NCBI GenBank assembly: GCA_030668065.1
Contig: DAOUUS010000027.1
Location: 1 to 11,112, forward strand
Direction: 5' to 3'
DNA from: Candidatus Methanophagales archaeon
GTDB taxonomy: Archaea > Halobacteriota > Syntropharchaeia > Alkanophagales > Methanospirareceae
DNA: 11,112 bases
Position 1 is the stretch's first letter. The number at the start of each line of letters is the position of its first letter. Under the pieces are notes generated by a model. That model did no database searches. It was given only the letters and a program-made list of their open reading frames with translations, and was not told the origin of the DNA. Made by a program: the position numbers and the translations under genes. This document shows, piece by piece, positions 1-7,024 of this stretch.

Positions 1-1829
1 CCCTGGGCGTTATAAACAATAAATCTCTTCCAACCCAACCCATATGCCTTCACGATAAGCCTCGCATCACACTCTTTGCCTTCGGGTGGAAACTCAGCCG
101 CATTTAATATCAAAATCGCATCGGCGCTACCCGGCGGTCTTAAACCGTCCTTATTCGACCAGCCAATCTTGTGATAGATACCATCGTGTTTAGTCTCTAT
201 CGCTGGTGTATCCTCAAATATCAGGTGTAGTGCCTCTTTTACTATCTGGACTACGGAACTCCTCTTTTTCGTACCTGTATCATACCTGCGGTCGTTAAGG
301 TGTGTTAAACCCTCTATCACAATCGCCTTCGTTCCGTCGTCTTTCGTCACATAATTTGTAAGCTCGGAAATAGACCACCGTAGTTTATCCCACTCCCATT
401 CCTTAACGCCTTTTCGCAAGAACACAAATAAAGTCTGTGGACTTTTCAATTCTGCCGCTATCAGTTCTCGTTGTCTATCGCTATCTAGCGGAGGCGTGAC
501 CGGTTTTGTGAAATCGCAGTGTGTCTGACCTTCAGGTGTTTTCACCACTTCGCCGAACTTATTTGTACATACGAGCTTATCATCACGGTCTATTGAGAAC
601 ATAAAAGCGCCGCCATCCGTATAGCTCCCGCCACGTGCATTCCAATACTTATCTGCGACCGAGGGGAATCTCTTATCCTCTTCGGATAAGCTCTTAAGCG
701 TTGCATCTATCGCTTGCTTTTCCGACCCGATGAGCCCTATCTGGACTTCTTCACCTTCTATAAGTGCAAATACCTGTGGTCTCAGCATAGCTGTATCCGT
801 TATCCCAATCAACTGGAAATAGTTCTCGTAAGGCTCGTTCCGCGCGATTATGAAGAACCAGGGTCCGTCGGGCGAGCCATGAATATGCTCGGTCTGTATA
901 GCGTGGTATATCTCCTGCTTTTTCGGCGGCAGCATATCAAAGTCAAACTCAGTCGTGGGTGCCATAGCCTCTATAATATACTCCAGCGGATAGTTATACT
1001 CCCTGTTTAACAGGTCGAATAACAGAACAGAAACTTCTGTATCAGTCAAGAAAAGCGGATGTCTACCACGCTGTTCAAGATATTCGGCTATGGAGTGGTA
1101 GTTAGCGAAATCGCCATTGTGGACGAGCGCTTCATGCATCCCCACGAATGGATGAGCACCGCCCGGATGCCATACCCTGCCCCTTGTGGGATAACGCTGA
1201 TGCGCTATCCAGACATGAGCTCTGAAATCCTCAAGTTTGTAGTATCTTACTATGTTCTCCGCATAGCCGACGATCTTCAATATCATCATGTTCCTGCCGT
1301 GAGAGAGCACAAACGCCCTCTTATCGCCGAGCGAAGCGTAGAATTTCGTATTGATTTTGAAGCTATTTTGATATATGAACTCGTCTTCTGCCCTTCTTCT
1401 GTCCATATCTTCCAATTTAGTTTCGCTTATGAATCGGTCAAGCACGTCCGCCTTAACACGGACAAAATAGCGCCATACGTCCGGCGGTTTCGTCTCTAGC
1501 CCCTCTATCGTACGATAATCCGATACGGTCGGTAACCTTTCTGACTTATCAACGTCCATTAAAGGCGTTATGAACACCTCTTCTATATCGCTCTGAGCTT
1601 CCGGGTCGAGTAGTGCAATTTGTAGCAGATAATATTCTTCCAGTATTGACTTTGTAACGCCGAGGTCTTCGTGCGAGAGACCAACCGCGGCGATACCGCC
1701 TCCTTTTCCGTTTCCTCTGTTATGCATCTGGACGGATGGTTCGAATATGTGCTTACCTCTAACAGGAATCGTAGATGCGAAACCTACGACTCCGCAGCCA
1801 CCTTCATCTTCGGATTTGTGTACTTTCAT
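1..1829 (-). CDS. Class II glutamine amidotransferase subunit of archaeal-type glutamate synthase (GltB1-like), 3' end beyond window
   Basis: The frame is open from an ATG at 1829 to the window edge, giving 609 residues with no stop. It has the Ntn-type class II amidotransferase marks: a nucleophile context GGCGVVGF with Cys12, the glutamine-binding motif HQRYPTRG (210-217), HNGDFAN (237-243) and TDTEVSV (262-268). By family knowledge this domain hydrolyses glutamine and supplies ammonia to the FMN synthase subunit encoded just upstream. Cys12 would have to become N-terminal by removal of a short propeptide, as in other GltB proteins. Residues from about 450 form a further region ending in GWKRFIVYNAQ, which may lead into a GXGXG-type domain off the window (inference). 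ATG 1829 is preceded by AAGGAAATT. An in-frame GTG at 1856 is less likely because a TATA-like box at 1861-1867 would place transcription start inside that extension. PurF and GlmS are less likely given the neighbours. Confidence 0.85.
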   Translation of the reverse strand, partial: MKVHKSEDEGGCGVVGFASTIPVRGKHIFEPSVQMHNRGNGKGGGIAAVGLSHEDLGVTKSILEEYYLLQIALLDPEAQSDIEEVFITPLMDVDKSERLPTVSDYRTIEGLETKPPDVWRYFVRVKADVLDRFISETKLEDMDRRRAEDEFIYQNSFKINTKFYASLGDKRAFVLSHGRNMMILKIVGYAENIVRYYKLEDFRAHVWIAHQRYPTRGRVWHPGGAHPFVGMHEALVHNGDFANYHSIAEYLEQRGRHPLFLTDTEVSVLLFDLLNREYNYPLEYIIEAMAPTTEFDFDMLPPKKQEIYHAIQTEHIHGSPDGPWFFIIARNEPYENYFQLIGITDTAMLRPQVFALIEGEEVQIGLIGSEKQAIDATLKSLSEEDKRFPSVADKYWNARGGSYTDGGAFMFSIDRDDKLVCTNKFGEVVKTPEGQTHCDFTKPVTPPLDSDRQRELIAAELKSPQTLFVFLRKGVKEWEWDKLRWSISELTNYVTKDDGTKAIVIEGLTHLNDRRYDTGTKKRSSVVQIVKEALHLIFEDTPAIETKHDGIYHKIGWSNKDGLRPPGSADAILILNAAEFPPEGKECDARLIVKAYGLGWKRFIVYNAQ

Positions 1830-1860
1830 AATTTCCTTTTTTCCCTGTTTGTTCACCTCA

Positions 1861-1867
1861 TTTTATA
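1861..1867 (-). promoter_or_regulatory. Candidate TATA box for the amidotransferase gene
   Basis: The minus strand reads TATAAAA, centred about 35 bases before the ATG at 1829. A start about 25 bases downstream would give a leader of roughly 10 bases that still contains AAGGAAATT. Alternative TATA-like boxes lie farther up, at 1961-1968 (TATATAAG) and about 1975-1985. They would give leaders near 110-130 bases, so the true promoter is uncertain. Confidence 0.4.
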
Positions 1868-2046
1868 ATGATAAATGCAACCCAACCAGCTCGCATCTTG
1901 TTATTCTCTCAATGTTCTGTCCTTAGCCTTTACTGTAGTCATGTCCGCCCTTTCTTATTTCTTATATATCTCTCAAAAATATAAATGCTTTATTGAAGCT
2001 CAGTAAAAAGAAAGAAAATCTCATGACCCAAGAGTCACCCATCAGC

Positions 2047-2069
2047 ATGAAAATACAAAGTACTTTCAT
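2047..2069. repeat. Hairpin, 10-bp arms with one mismatch
   Basis: The arms ATGAAAATAC (2047-2056) and GTACTTTCAT (2060-2069) pair at nine of ten positions around a 3-base AAA loop. It lies downstream of the terminator-like hairpins of the gltB transcript. It has no T-tract directly after it on the minus strand, so its role is open. Confidence 0.5.
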
Positions 2070-2071
2070 AC

Positions 2072-2116
2072 CAAAAAAAGGTTTACCAACAACTTTTTTA
2101 CCTTCGGTAAAACCTT
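2072..2116 (-). terminator. Stem-loop followed by a T-run, downstream of gltB
   Basis: On the minus strand AAGGTTTTACC (2116-2106) can pair with GGTAAACCTT (2087-2078) with one bulged T, and a run of T follows (2079-2073). A nested small hairpin, TTTTACC/GGTAAAA, occupies 2098-2112. The geometry resembles an intrinsic terminator. Archaea terminate mainly at T-tracts, so the stem may be incidental. Confidence 0.5.
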
Positions 2117-2162
2117 GACTTGACTAAAGACATTTTTTGTTTTTCTTTTAGCACAGGCTAAA

Positions 2163-2187
2163 TTTTCTTTTTGTAAAAAAAAGAAAA
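2163..2187 (-). terminator. T-rich terminator just after gltB
   Basis: Ten bases after the gltB stop the minus strand runs into CTTTTTCTTTTTTTT, the kind of T-tract that ends archaeal transcripts. The tract is one arm of an inverted repeat: TTTTCTTTTT at 2163-2172 against AAAAAGAAAA at 2178-2187, with a 5-base loop. Confidence 0.6.
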
Positions 2188-2196
2188 AGTGTTGTG

Positions 2197-3711
2197 TTAA
2201 TCTTGTGTAATCTCGTGGTTTTCAATCAAACAATCATACCGCCCTACCAACTCCTTTATACTCTTCATCCCGAACCTTTTAAGCACATCCACAATCTCGC
2301 TTCTCCACGCAGCATACAGATTAATCAGACGTTGAGCACCCCATTCCAGATCAATAGCCTTAGATAGTTCCGGGTCCGTGGTTGCAATCCCCCTTGGACA
2401 CCCTCTTCCTGATTCACAATTACCACACCGCACACAACCCAGAGCCACGAGCTCGACAGTGCCGATAACAACACCATCAGCACCCAGCGCAATCGCCTTT
2501 AACGCATCATGAGCTGTTCTTATACCACCACTTGCGATAATCGTCATCGTATCCCGTAGCCCCTCCAGTTTAAGGAACTCATGCACCTTCGGTATTGCAT
2601 ACTCGATAGGCATCGCGATGTTCTTCTTCGCAATGTCGGGTGCCGCGCCCGTGCCGCCATAGCTGCCATCCAGATGGATAATATTTGCACCTGCGTAATA
2701 GCTGCCCACTGCAACCATATCTACATCCGTGGGCGTGGAAACCTTTACCGATACAATAGCATCAGGATTTAGCTCTTTTATCCAATCCAGATGTTTTTTA
2801 TGGTCTTCCACCGAATATACGCTATGAAAAGGAAATGGTGAGAACAGGCTGCTACCTTCTACCGCTTCTCGCATACGCGCAACTTCTACTGTTACTTTAT
2901 CGCCCAGCAAATGCCCGCCAAGACCCGGTTTTGCACCTTGTGCATACTTGAATTCAACAATCTTTACGCGTTGAATGGTATCTTCCATCACACCAAATAG
3001 CCCAGTTGCAACCTGTGTAATCACGTTATCATCATATTCCTTTAATGCTTCCGGGTAACCGCCCTCACCTGTGCATGTAAATGTGCTCCAAGCTCTCGCC
3101 GCTTTTGCTTTTGCAAGCATTACTGATAGACTGACAGAACCAAAAGACATCCCGCCGCCATAGAACGGCACCTTAATACTGAGTTTCTTCCCTTCCCTCT
3201 TATTCAGCTCTATCTCAGTGCTTATAGCTCCAGAGGTGTGAGGTGTGAGGTGTGAGGTGCGAGCCATATCTTCACCGCCCATTTCTCCTCTCCCCTCACT
3301 ATCTTGGAAATTGAATGAAATACGGTCGAACCCCCCGCCTGAGTTTCCAATTTCGTATCTTTGCCCTTTAAGCGGTATTCCAGTCTCTGCCTGCTTCCAT
3401 GTTCCGATTATAAGGTCTCGAGTCCAGCGATAATCGCCTATAGTACGGTATTCAGAACTTACACCTAAAGAAAGCGCTTCTCGAGGGCAGTGATTAACGC
3501 AATAAAACGGTTTGTCTTCGCAGGAAGTGCCTATACAGAGGTAACTCAACGGCTTTGAAACCCTATTATAGCCTGTTTTACGCTCATGGACTCCGAACGG
3601 ACATACCTTGGCGCATGTGCCGCAGCTTATGCATTTAGAAACGTCCCTCGTTACCTCGATCTCACTTATTTCATTCGGGAATCTTGAAGGCGCTTTTTTA
3701 ACCGTTGGCAT
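2197..3711 (-). CDS. gltB: Glutamate synthase, ferredoxin-domain FMN subunit (archaeal GltB)
   Basis: This 504-residue protein should reduce 2-oxoglutarate plus ammonia to glutamate on FMN in the cytoplasm. An N-terminal ferredoxin-like region has one classical 4Fe-4S motif (C27, C30, C33, C37-Pro) and a second cysteine group with odd spacing (C59, C64, C71, C75-Pro). The FMN synthase domain keeps GGGMSFGSVS (186-194), TGEGGY, EFKYAQGAKPGLGGHL (253-268), DGSYGGTGAAP (348-358) and ASGGIRT. A cysteine cluster C426, C429, C432, C438 matches the position of the GltB Fe-S site. ATG 3711 is chosen because AGAGGTG stands about nine bases before it; upstream in-frame ATGs add an unrelated MIMFLRERCHT. 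It overlaps the preceding gene by 14 bases. Residues near 151-160 are encoded by a 7-bp tandem repeat and look like an insertion. No NADPH-binding GltD gene is present nearby. Confidence 0.9.
   Translation of the reverse strand: MPTVKKAPSRFPNEISEIEVTRDVSKCISCGTCAKVCPFGVHERKTGYNRVSKPLSYLCIGTSCEDKPFYCVNHCPREALSLGVSSEYRTIGDYRWTRDLIIGTWKQAETGIPLKGQRYEIGNSGGGFDRISFNFQDSEGRGEMGGEDMARTSHLTPHTSGAISTEIELNKREGKKLSIKVPFYGGGMSFGSVSLSVMLAKAKAARAWSTFTCTGEGGYPEALKEYDDNVITQVATGLFGVMEDTIQRVKIVEFKYAQGAKPGLGGHLLGDKVTVEVARMREAVEGSSLFSPFPFHSVYSVEDHKKHLDWIKELNPDAIVSVKVSTPTDVDMVAVGSYYAGANIIHLDGSYGGTGAAPDIAKKNIAMPIEYAIPKVHEFLKLEGLRDTMTIIASGGIRTAHDALKAIALGADGVVIGTVELVALGCVRCGNCESGRGCPRGIATTDPELSKAIDLEWGAQRLINLYAAWRSEIVDVLKRFGMKSIKELVGRYDCLIENHEITQD
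3234..3261. repeat. Tandem repeat of a 7-bp unit (4 copies) inside gltB
   Basis: The plus strand reads AGGTGTG three times and then AGGTGCG. The array encodes the segment RTSHLTPHTS of GltB, between the Fe-S region and the FMN domain. As 7 is not a multiple of 3, copy-number change by other than three units would shift the frame. Confidence 0.85.
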
Positions 3712-5164
3712 CGTGTGACACCTCTCTCGCAAAAACATTATCAAATGTCTCTTTCTCTATATTTTCTAAGAATATCGCTCTACCTACTTCACCACGGAGC
3801 CTCCTTACTTCTCGTAACCCCATAGCGCCCAAGATTTCAAGAAGCTGGTTCCTCCATGCACCGATAAGATTTATCATGCGTTGTGCACCCCATTCAGAAT
3901 TTACATCTTTTAGCTCTACGGGACACGCTAAATCCTCTTGGCAGTTTTTACAATATCTGCATTCAAGAGCGAAAAGAAGCGGCAGGTCAATAGCAGTCAA
4001 ATCAGCACCGCAGATTATTGCTTTAGCCACATGCTCCGCCATTGCGATACCGCCACTTACAATGAGCGTAACATCATCCCGGATCTTGAGGTCTACCAGA
4101 TGTCTGTGAACATTCTGAGTCATATCCTTTATCAACAAACTTTTTCTAAATGTTTGCTGCGAAGCGTTTTTGATCAAACTTTTTCCAAAAGTTTGTCCAT
4201 TGAGGTCCGCATAAAGATGAATGACTTCTATGCCGGCATAAGTCAATTCCTCTACTATTCCCGCTACATTATCGCCAAAAGGCACTCTTACAGAGATACT
4301 AGTCCCCGGATTTAGAGTCTTTACCTCGTTTACCACACCCATAACGTCTTCTTCATATTCCAATTCCACCATCTTACATGCATTAATCCAATCTACGTCA
4401 AAGCCATGTATTGTGGGCTGTGTGATGTAAGGTATAAGATGTGACTCTTCCCATCTCGCCTTTTGCCTTTTGCCTTTTGCCTTTTGCCCCTCCCCCATAA
4501 ACCCTTCTCTAGCATCTACAATCATAAAAGTGTCCAGATAAGAAGCAGCCTTTGCCATTGCTCCATATACATTCTCAAACCTCCCAAATGGTAGCATATC
4601 AAAGATTATCGGTAATGGTACGTTTATTGTAGATGGAATAGGCGATACGATTTCACCATGGCTATCAAATTTGATTGCAGGTAACTTTCTCCCGATTTCA
4701 ACCACCGTACTGATATACTCTCTACCATGAATCCCATCCCTCGTTGGTCTTACGATCTCAGACATATCGGTCCACATCGAATCGAACCCTTCTCCTGAAA
4801 AGGGCCCACGATATCCTGCACCTGATACGGGAATCTTACCGGTCTCTGCTTGATACCAGTTCGTATTGATTATCTCCGGAGTCCAGTAAGAATCGCCGAG
4901 ACGCGAATAATCCGTTCCATCACGGATAGTCAACGTCGCTCTCGGACATTCCTGGATACATGAGAAGCAACCTTTGCAGCGATACACAACAGGCTCTGCC
5001 ATAGATCGCAGGTCCTCTTCCTGCCTTTTGTGGACTTCGTAGATGCAGACTATTGCGCACCTTCCGCAATTTATGCAATCCGCGCCCCGCTCTATCTCAA
5101 ACTTACCAATTGGTGTATGCCGTGGTGGTGTAGGTATCACTTCGATATTATATTTTTTGGGCAT
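3698..5164 (-). CDS. Degenerate GltB paralogue with Fe-S motifs, probably non-catalytic
   Basis: This 488-residue protein shares the architecture of the downstream GltB: N-terminal cysteines C30, C33, C36, C40 and C63, C66, C69, C73-Pro, then C402, C405, C408, C414, and a matching C-terminus (SEWGAQRMINLIGAWRNQ against LEWGAQRLINLYAAWRSE). The FMN-domain motifs are largely lost: no GGMSFGS, TGEGG, AQGAKPG or GGTGAAP is present, although IVSGGI remains at 368-373. The spacing of both N-terminal cysteine groups is classical 2x[4Fe-4S]. I infer an electron-carrying or structural partner of GltB. Two low-complexity insertions are visible, at about 226-237 (7-bp repeats in DNA) and about 324-346 (palindromic repeat). 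ATG 5164 follows GGAGG by about ten bases; an in-frame GTG at 5191 would add nine residues. It overlaps the upstream gene by 17 bases and the downstream gene by 14. Confidence 0.8.
   Translation of the reverse strand: MPKKYNIEVIPTPPRHTPIGKFEIERGADCINCGRCAIVCIYEVHKRQEEDLRSMAEPVVYRCKGCFSCIQECPRATLTIRDGTDYSRLGDSYWTPEIINTNWYQAETGKIPVSGAGYRGPFSGEGFDSMWTDMSEIVRPTRDGIHGREYISTVVEIGRKLPAIKFDSHGEIVSPIPSTINVPLPIIFDMLPFGRFENVYGAMAKAASYLDTFMIVDAREGFMGEGQKAKGKRQKARWEESHLIPYITQPTIHGFDVDWINACKMVELEYEEDVMGVVNEVKTLNPGTSISVRVPFGDNVAGIVEELTYAGIEVIHLYADLNGQTFGKSLIKNASQQTFRKSLLIKDMTQNVHRHLVDLKIRDDVTLIVSGGIAMAEHVAKAIICGADLTAIDLPLLFALECRYCKNCQEDLACPVELKDVNSEWGAQRMINLIGAWRNQLLEILGAMGLREVRRLRGEVGRAIFLENIEKETFDNVFAREVSHDANG
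4136..4195. repeat. Two copies of a palindromic repeat inserted in frame in the GltB paralogue
   Basis: Two 21-bp units start at 4136 and 4175, exactly 39 bases apart, and match at 19 of 21 positions. The unit at 4175-4195 is a perfect palindrome with arms CAAACTTTT and AAAAGTTTG around TCC. The first has one mismatched pair. Because the period is 39 bases, the protein carries a 13-residue direct repeat, QTFGKSLIK and QTFRKSLLIK. It sits where an intact GltB has its GGTGAAP FMN-binding loop. Confidence 0.8.
4458..4485. repeat. Tandem repeat of a 7-bp unit (4 copies) inside the GltB paralogue
   Basis: GCCTTTT occurs four times in succession on the plus strand. On the coding strand it yields the basic segment QKAKGKRQKA (227-236). 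That segment interrupts the FMN-like domain and has no counterpart in the intact GltB. Confidence 0.9.
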
Positions 5165-6983
5165 TATATACAAACCTCCAGTAATCTTCACTTGATTCCA
5201 TTGTCGAGACGAAATCCCTTATTGCTTCTTCAGGCGCGCCAAATTCGGATTCAAGCAGCTTCTCCAGCTCTGTCCATGCGGTGACAAGATCTAAATCATT
5301 CTGACAGACAGCTCTACACATCTCGCAATGAGTGCATAAAAAGATCTTGTCAGAATCGATCTTCGATATCGCGTCTCCAGCGAGCAGTTTTTTTGCGAGA
5401 TACAGCTTGTTCTTGGGGGTTACTGATTCCTCATTAGTAACAAGATATGCAGGGCAGACAGCGGCACAACTTCCGCATTTGATACATGAATATACTATCT
5501 TCTCAAGTACTGATTCCTCTTTATGATCGCCCTTGGGCGATGCGAGTTTACCAAGAATCGGAATAACAGTAGCTGAAATACGTATTAGTGGTCTGAAGAT
5601 GCGCGGTTTAAACATTATTCCTGGTATATTCGCCATTTTCGTCTTCACCGCGAAGAATTTGTTCGGATTGAGAATGTTATGTGGGTCAACCTCTTTCTTA
5701 TACGCCCGATAGAGTTCAAGCGTCTTCGTATCATATTTATCATTTATAAAGGGCGTATTCCAGATGCCGATACCGTATGGAACACCGCCAAACTTTAGCC
5801 CAAGTCTCGTAAGCACCGGGATAAGTGACATGTGGGTAAGGTATGTCCGTGGCTCTCTTACGTCAGACATGTATGTCAACATCAGTAGTGCATGGTCTTT
5901 TCCCACAATATGCGATTCTACTTCTACATCCACACCACATCGTTTTAAAAATATTTCTGCCGCTTTGAGATACGAAACAGCATTTGCTATGGGGATAACC
6001 ATTTCACATGCCAGCGGGGTTGGCATATTACCTCTTTTCTTCATCGGGAATAGCCGTTCGTGCCAGAGGTAATTTGAGAGATAATCGTCTGCAAGAATAC
6101 CTCGGCCTTCTGCGAACTCACAAAATTTCGTTGCCTCTTCCTCTTCTTCAAACTCCACTAATACCGCATCTTTCAACCTGAACAAATCCTCACCCAAAAA
6201 GGTGTTTATCTCTTCAAGATGCGAAACATCCATATATTTTATGTGGTTGGGTTTGAGTTCTGCGTTTATTAGCCCCGTTATGAACACAAAAGCATCTTCG
6301 GCGCTTTCTAGGTAGATCAGATGCGGTAGTGCTTTTTCTGGCGTCTTTCTCAGTTTCAAGACAGCACTCAGAACTATGCCAAACTGTCCTTCTGTGCCGA
6401 AGAATCGTGCGAACTCCTTTTCCTTTGACTCGATGGCTTTCACTTCGCCCGAAGGGAACATCACATCGATGGATTCTATCTGATCTTTAAGATGCCCGAA
6501 CCGGTAGCTACCGATGCCGTAGCCGCCCGTAGCAATCCAGCCACCAACAGAGGAAAAGAAGCTTGAGGGGTACGCTCTGAGTGATAGTGTCTCAGGGCAC
6601 AAAAAATCCTCTAGGTCCGACCACCGGACACCTGTTTGGACTTTTACGGTCTCCTTTTCACTATTCAGCTCAACAATCTTATTCATGGATGACAGGTCAA
6701 GAACGATGCCTTTTACCGTAGGAACCACGCCACCAAGCCCGGAAGATGCAGACCCCCGGGGGAATAAAGCTGCTTTCTCATCGTTTGCGAATCGAACGAT
6801 TTTCTTGAGTGCATCAACGCTTTTAGGCATGATTACAAGTTCTGGTGTAGTGTCAAAGAGTCGCTTTGCGAATGGTACTTCACCAATGTCCATGCTGTAC
6901 AGCTCACGCTCGAAATCACCGTCTATCACTCTTGCTTCATCTCCGACTAGTTCTTCTATCCTTGTTTTTACGGTTTCCGCCAT
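5148..6983 (-). CDS. GlcD-type FAD-linked oxidoreductase with C-terminal 2x[4Fe-4S] domain
   Basis: This 611-residue protein has an FAD_binding_4 (PCMH-type) fold near residues 45-215, seen in PRGSASSGLGG (76-86), SSVGGWIATGGYGIGSYRFGH (144-164 region) and FFGTEGQFGIV. An FAD-oxidase C-terminal region follows, ending near NPNKFF. The C-terminus has two 4Fe-4S motifs: C500, C503, C506, C510-Pro and C550, C553, C556, C560. No CCG domain follows. Family members oxidise 2-hydroxyacids such as glycolate, D-lactate or D-2-hydroxyglutarate and pass electrons on. Its place between glnA and the GltB pair, overlapping the next gene by 17 bases, suggests it feeds electrons to glutamate synthase, which is inference. 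ATG 6983 follows AGGGG by five bases; a GTG at 6989 abuts that motif and is less likely. It starts 41 bases after glnA, with no clear own promoter. Confidence 0.85.
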   Translation of the reverse strand: MAETVKTRIEELVGDEARVIDGDFERELYSMDIGEVPFAKRLFDTTPELVIMPKSVDALKKIVRFANDEKAALFPRGSASSGLGGVVPTVKGIVLDLSSMNKIVELNSEKETVKVQTGVRWSDLEDFLCPETLSLRAYPSSFFSSVGGWIATGGYGIGSYRFGHLKDQIESIDVMFPSGEVKAIESKEKEFARFFGTEGQFGIVLSAVLKLRKTPEKALPHLIYLESAEDAFVFITGLINAELKPNHIKYMDVSHLEEINTFLGEDLFRLKDAVLVEFEEEEEATKFCEFAEGRGILADDYLSNYLWHERLFPMKKRGNMPTPLACEMVIPIANAVSYLKAAEIFLKRCGVDVEVESHIVGKDHALLMLTYMSDVREPRTYLTHMSLIPVLTRLGLKFGGVPYGIGIWNTPFINDKYDTKTLELYRAYKKEVDPHNILNPNKFFAVKTKMANIPGIMFKPRIFRPLIRISATVIPILGKLASPKGDHKEESVLEKIVYSCIKCGSCAAVCPAYLVTNEESVTPKNKLYLAKKLLAGDAISKIDSDKIFLCTHCEMCRAVCQNDLDLVTAWTELEKLLESEFGAPEEAIRDFVSTMESSEDYWRFVYNAQKI

Positions 6984-7024
6984 GCTCACCCCTAAGATTT
7001 AAAAAATAGTTTCTTTGATCCGAC

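Larger units (their letters stand above)
1830..2196. other. Intergenic region with hairpins, T-tracts and promoter candidates
   Basis: This is 367 bases without a convincing gene. Its right part (2047-2187) holds three inverted repeats and T-tracts that probably end the glnA-gltB transcript. Its left part (1861-1985) is AT-rich with several TATA-like boxes for the amidotransferase gene. A 13-codon minus-strand frame at 1942-1901 is present but has no convincing ribosome binding site. I see no tRNA or recognisable structured RNA. Confidence 0.6.

Noticed and set aside
1059..1499. Plus-strand open frame of 146 codons
   Set aside because: It is antisense to the amidotransferase gene, whose catalytic motifs are on the minus strand.
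1901..1942. Minus-strand mini-gene of 13 codons before the amidotransferase gene
   Set aside because: It has only a weak ribosome binding match, no attenuator-like content, and the nearer TATA box would exclude it from the transcript.
1905..1980. Two CTCTCAA motifs on the plus strand before the amidotransferase gene as further copies of the glnA/amt motif
   Set aside because: The match is limited to about seven bases in the opposite orientation, and the TTTCATAAC partner is missing.
4136..4195. CRISPR-like direct repeat
   Set aside because: There are only two short units with an 18-base gap inside a coding frame; no array or cas genes are seen.
3705..4315. Plus-strand open frames of 125-134 codons
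   Set aside because: They lie wholly inside the minus-strand GltB paralogue, have no recognisable domain or ribosome binding site, and the minus-strand protein explains the sequence.
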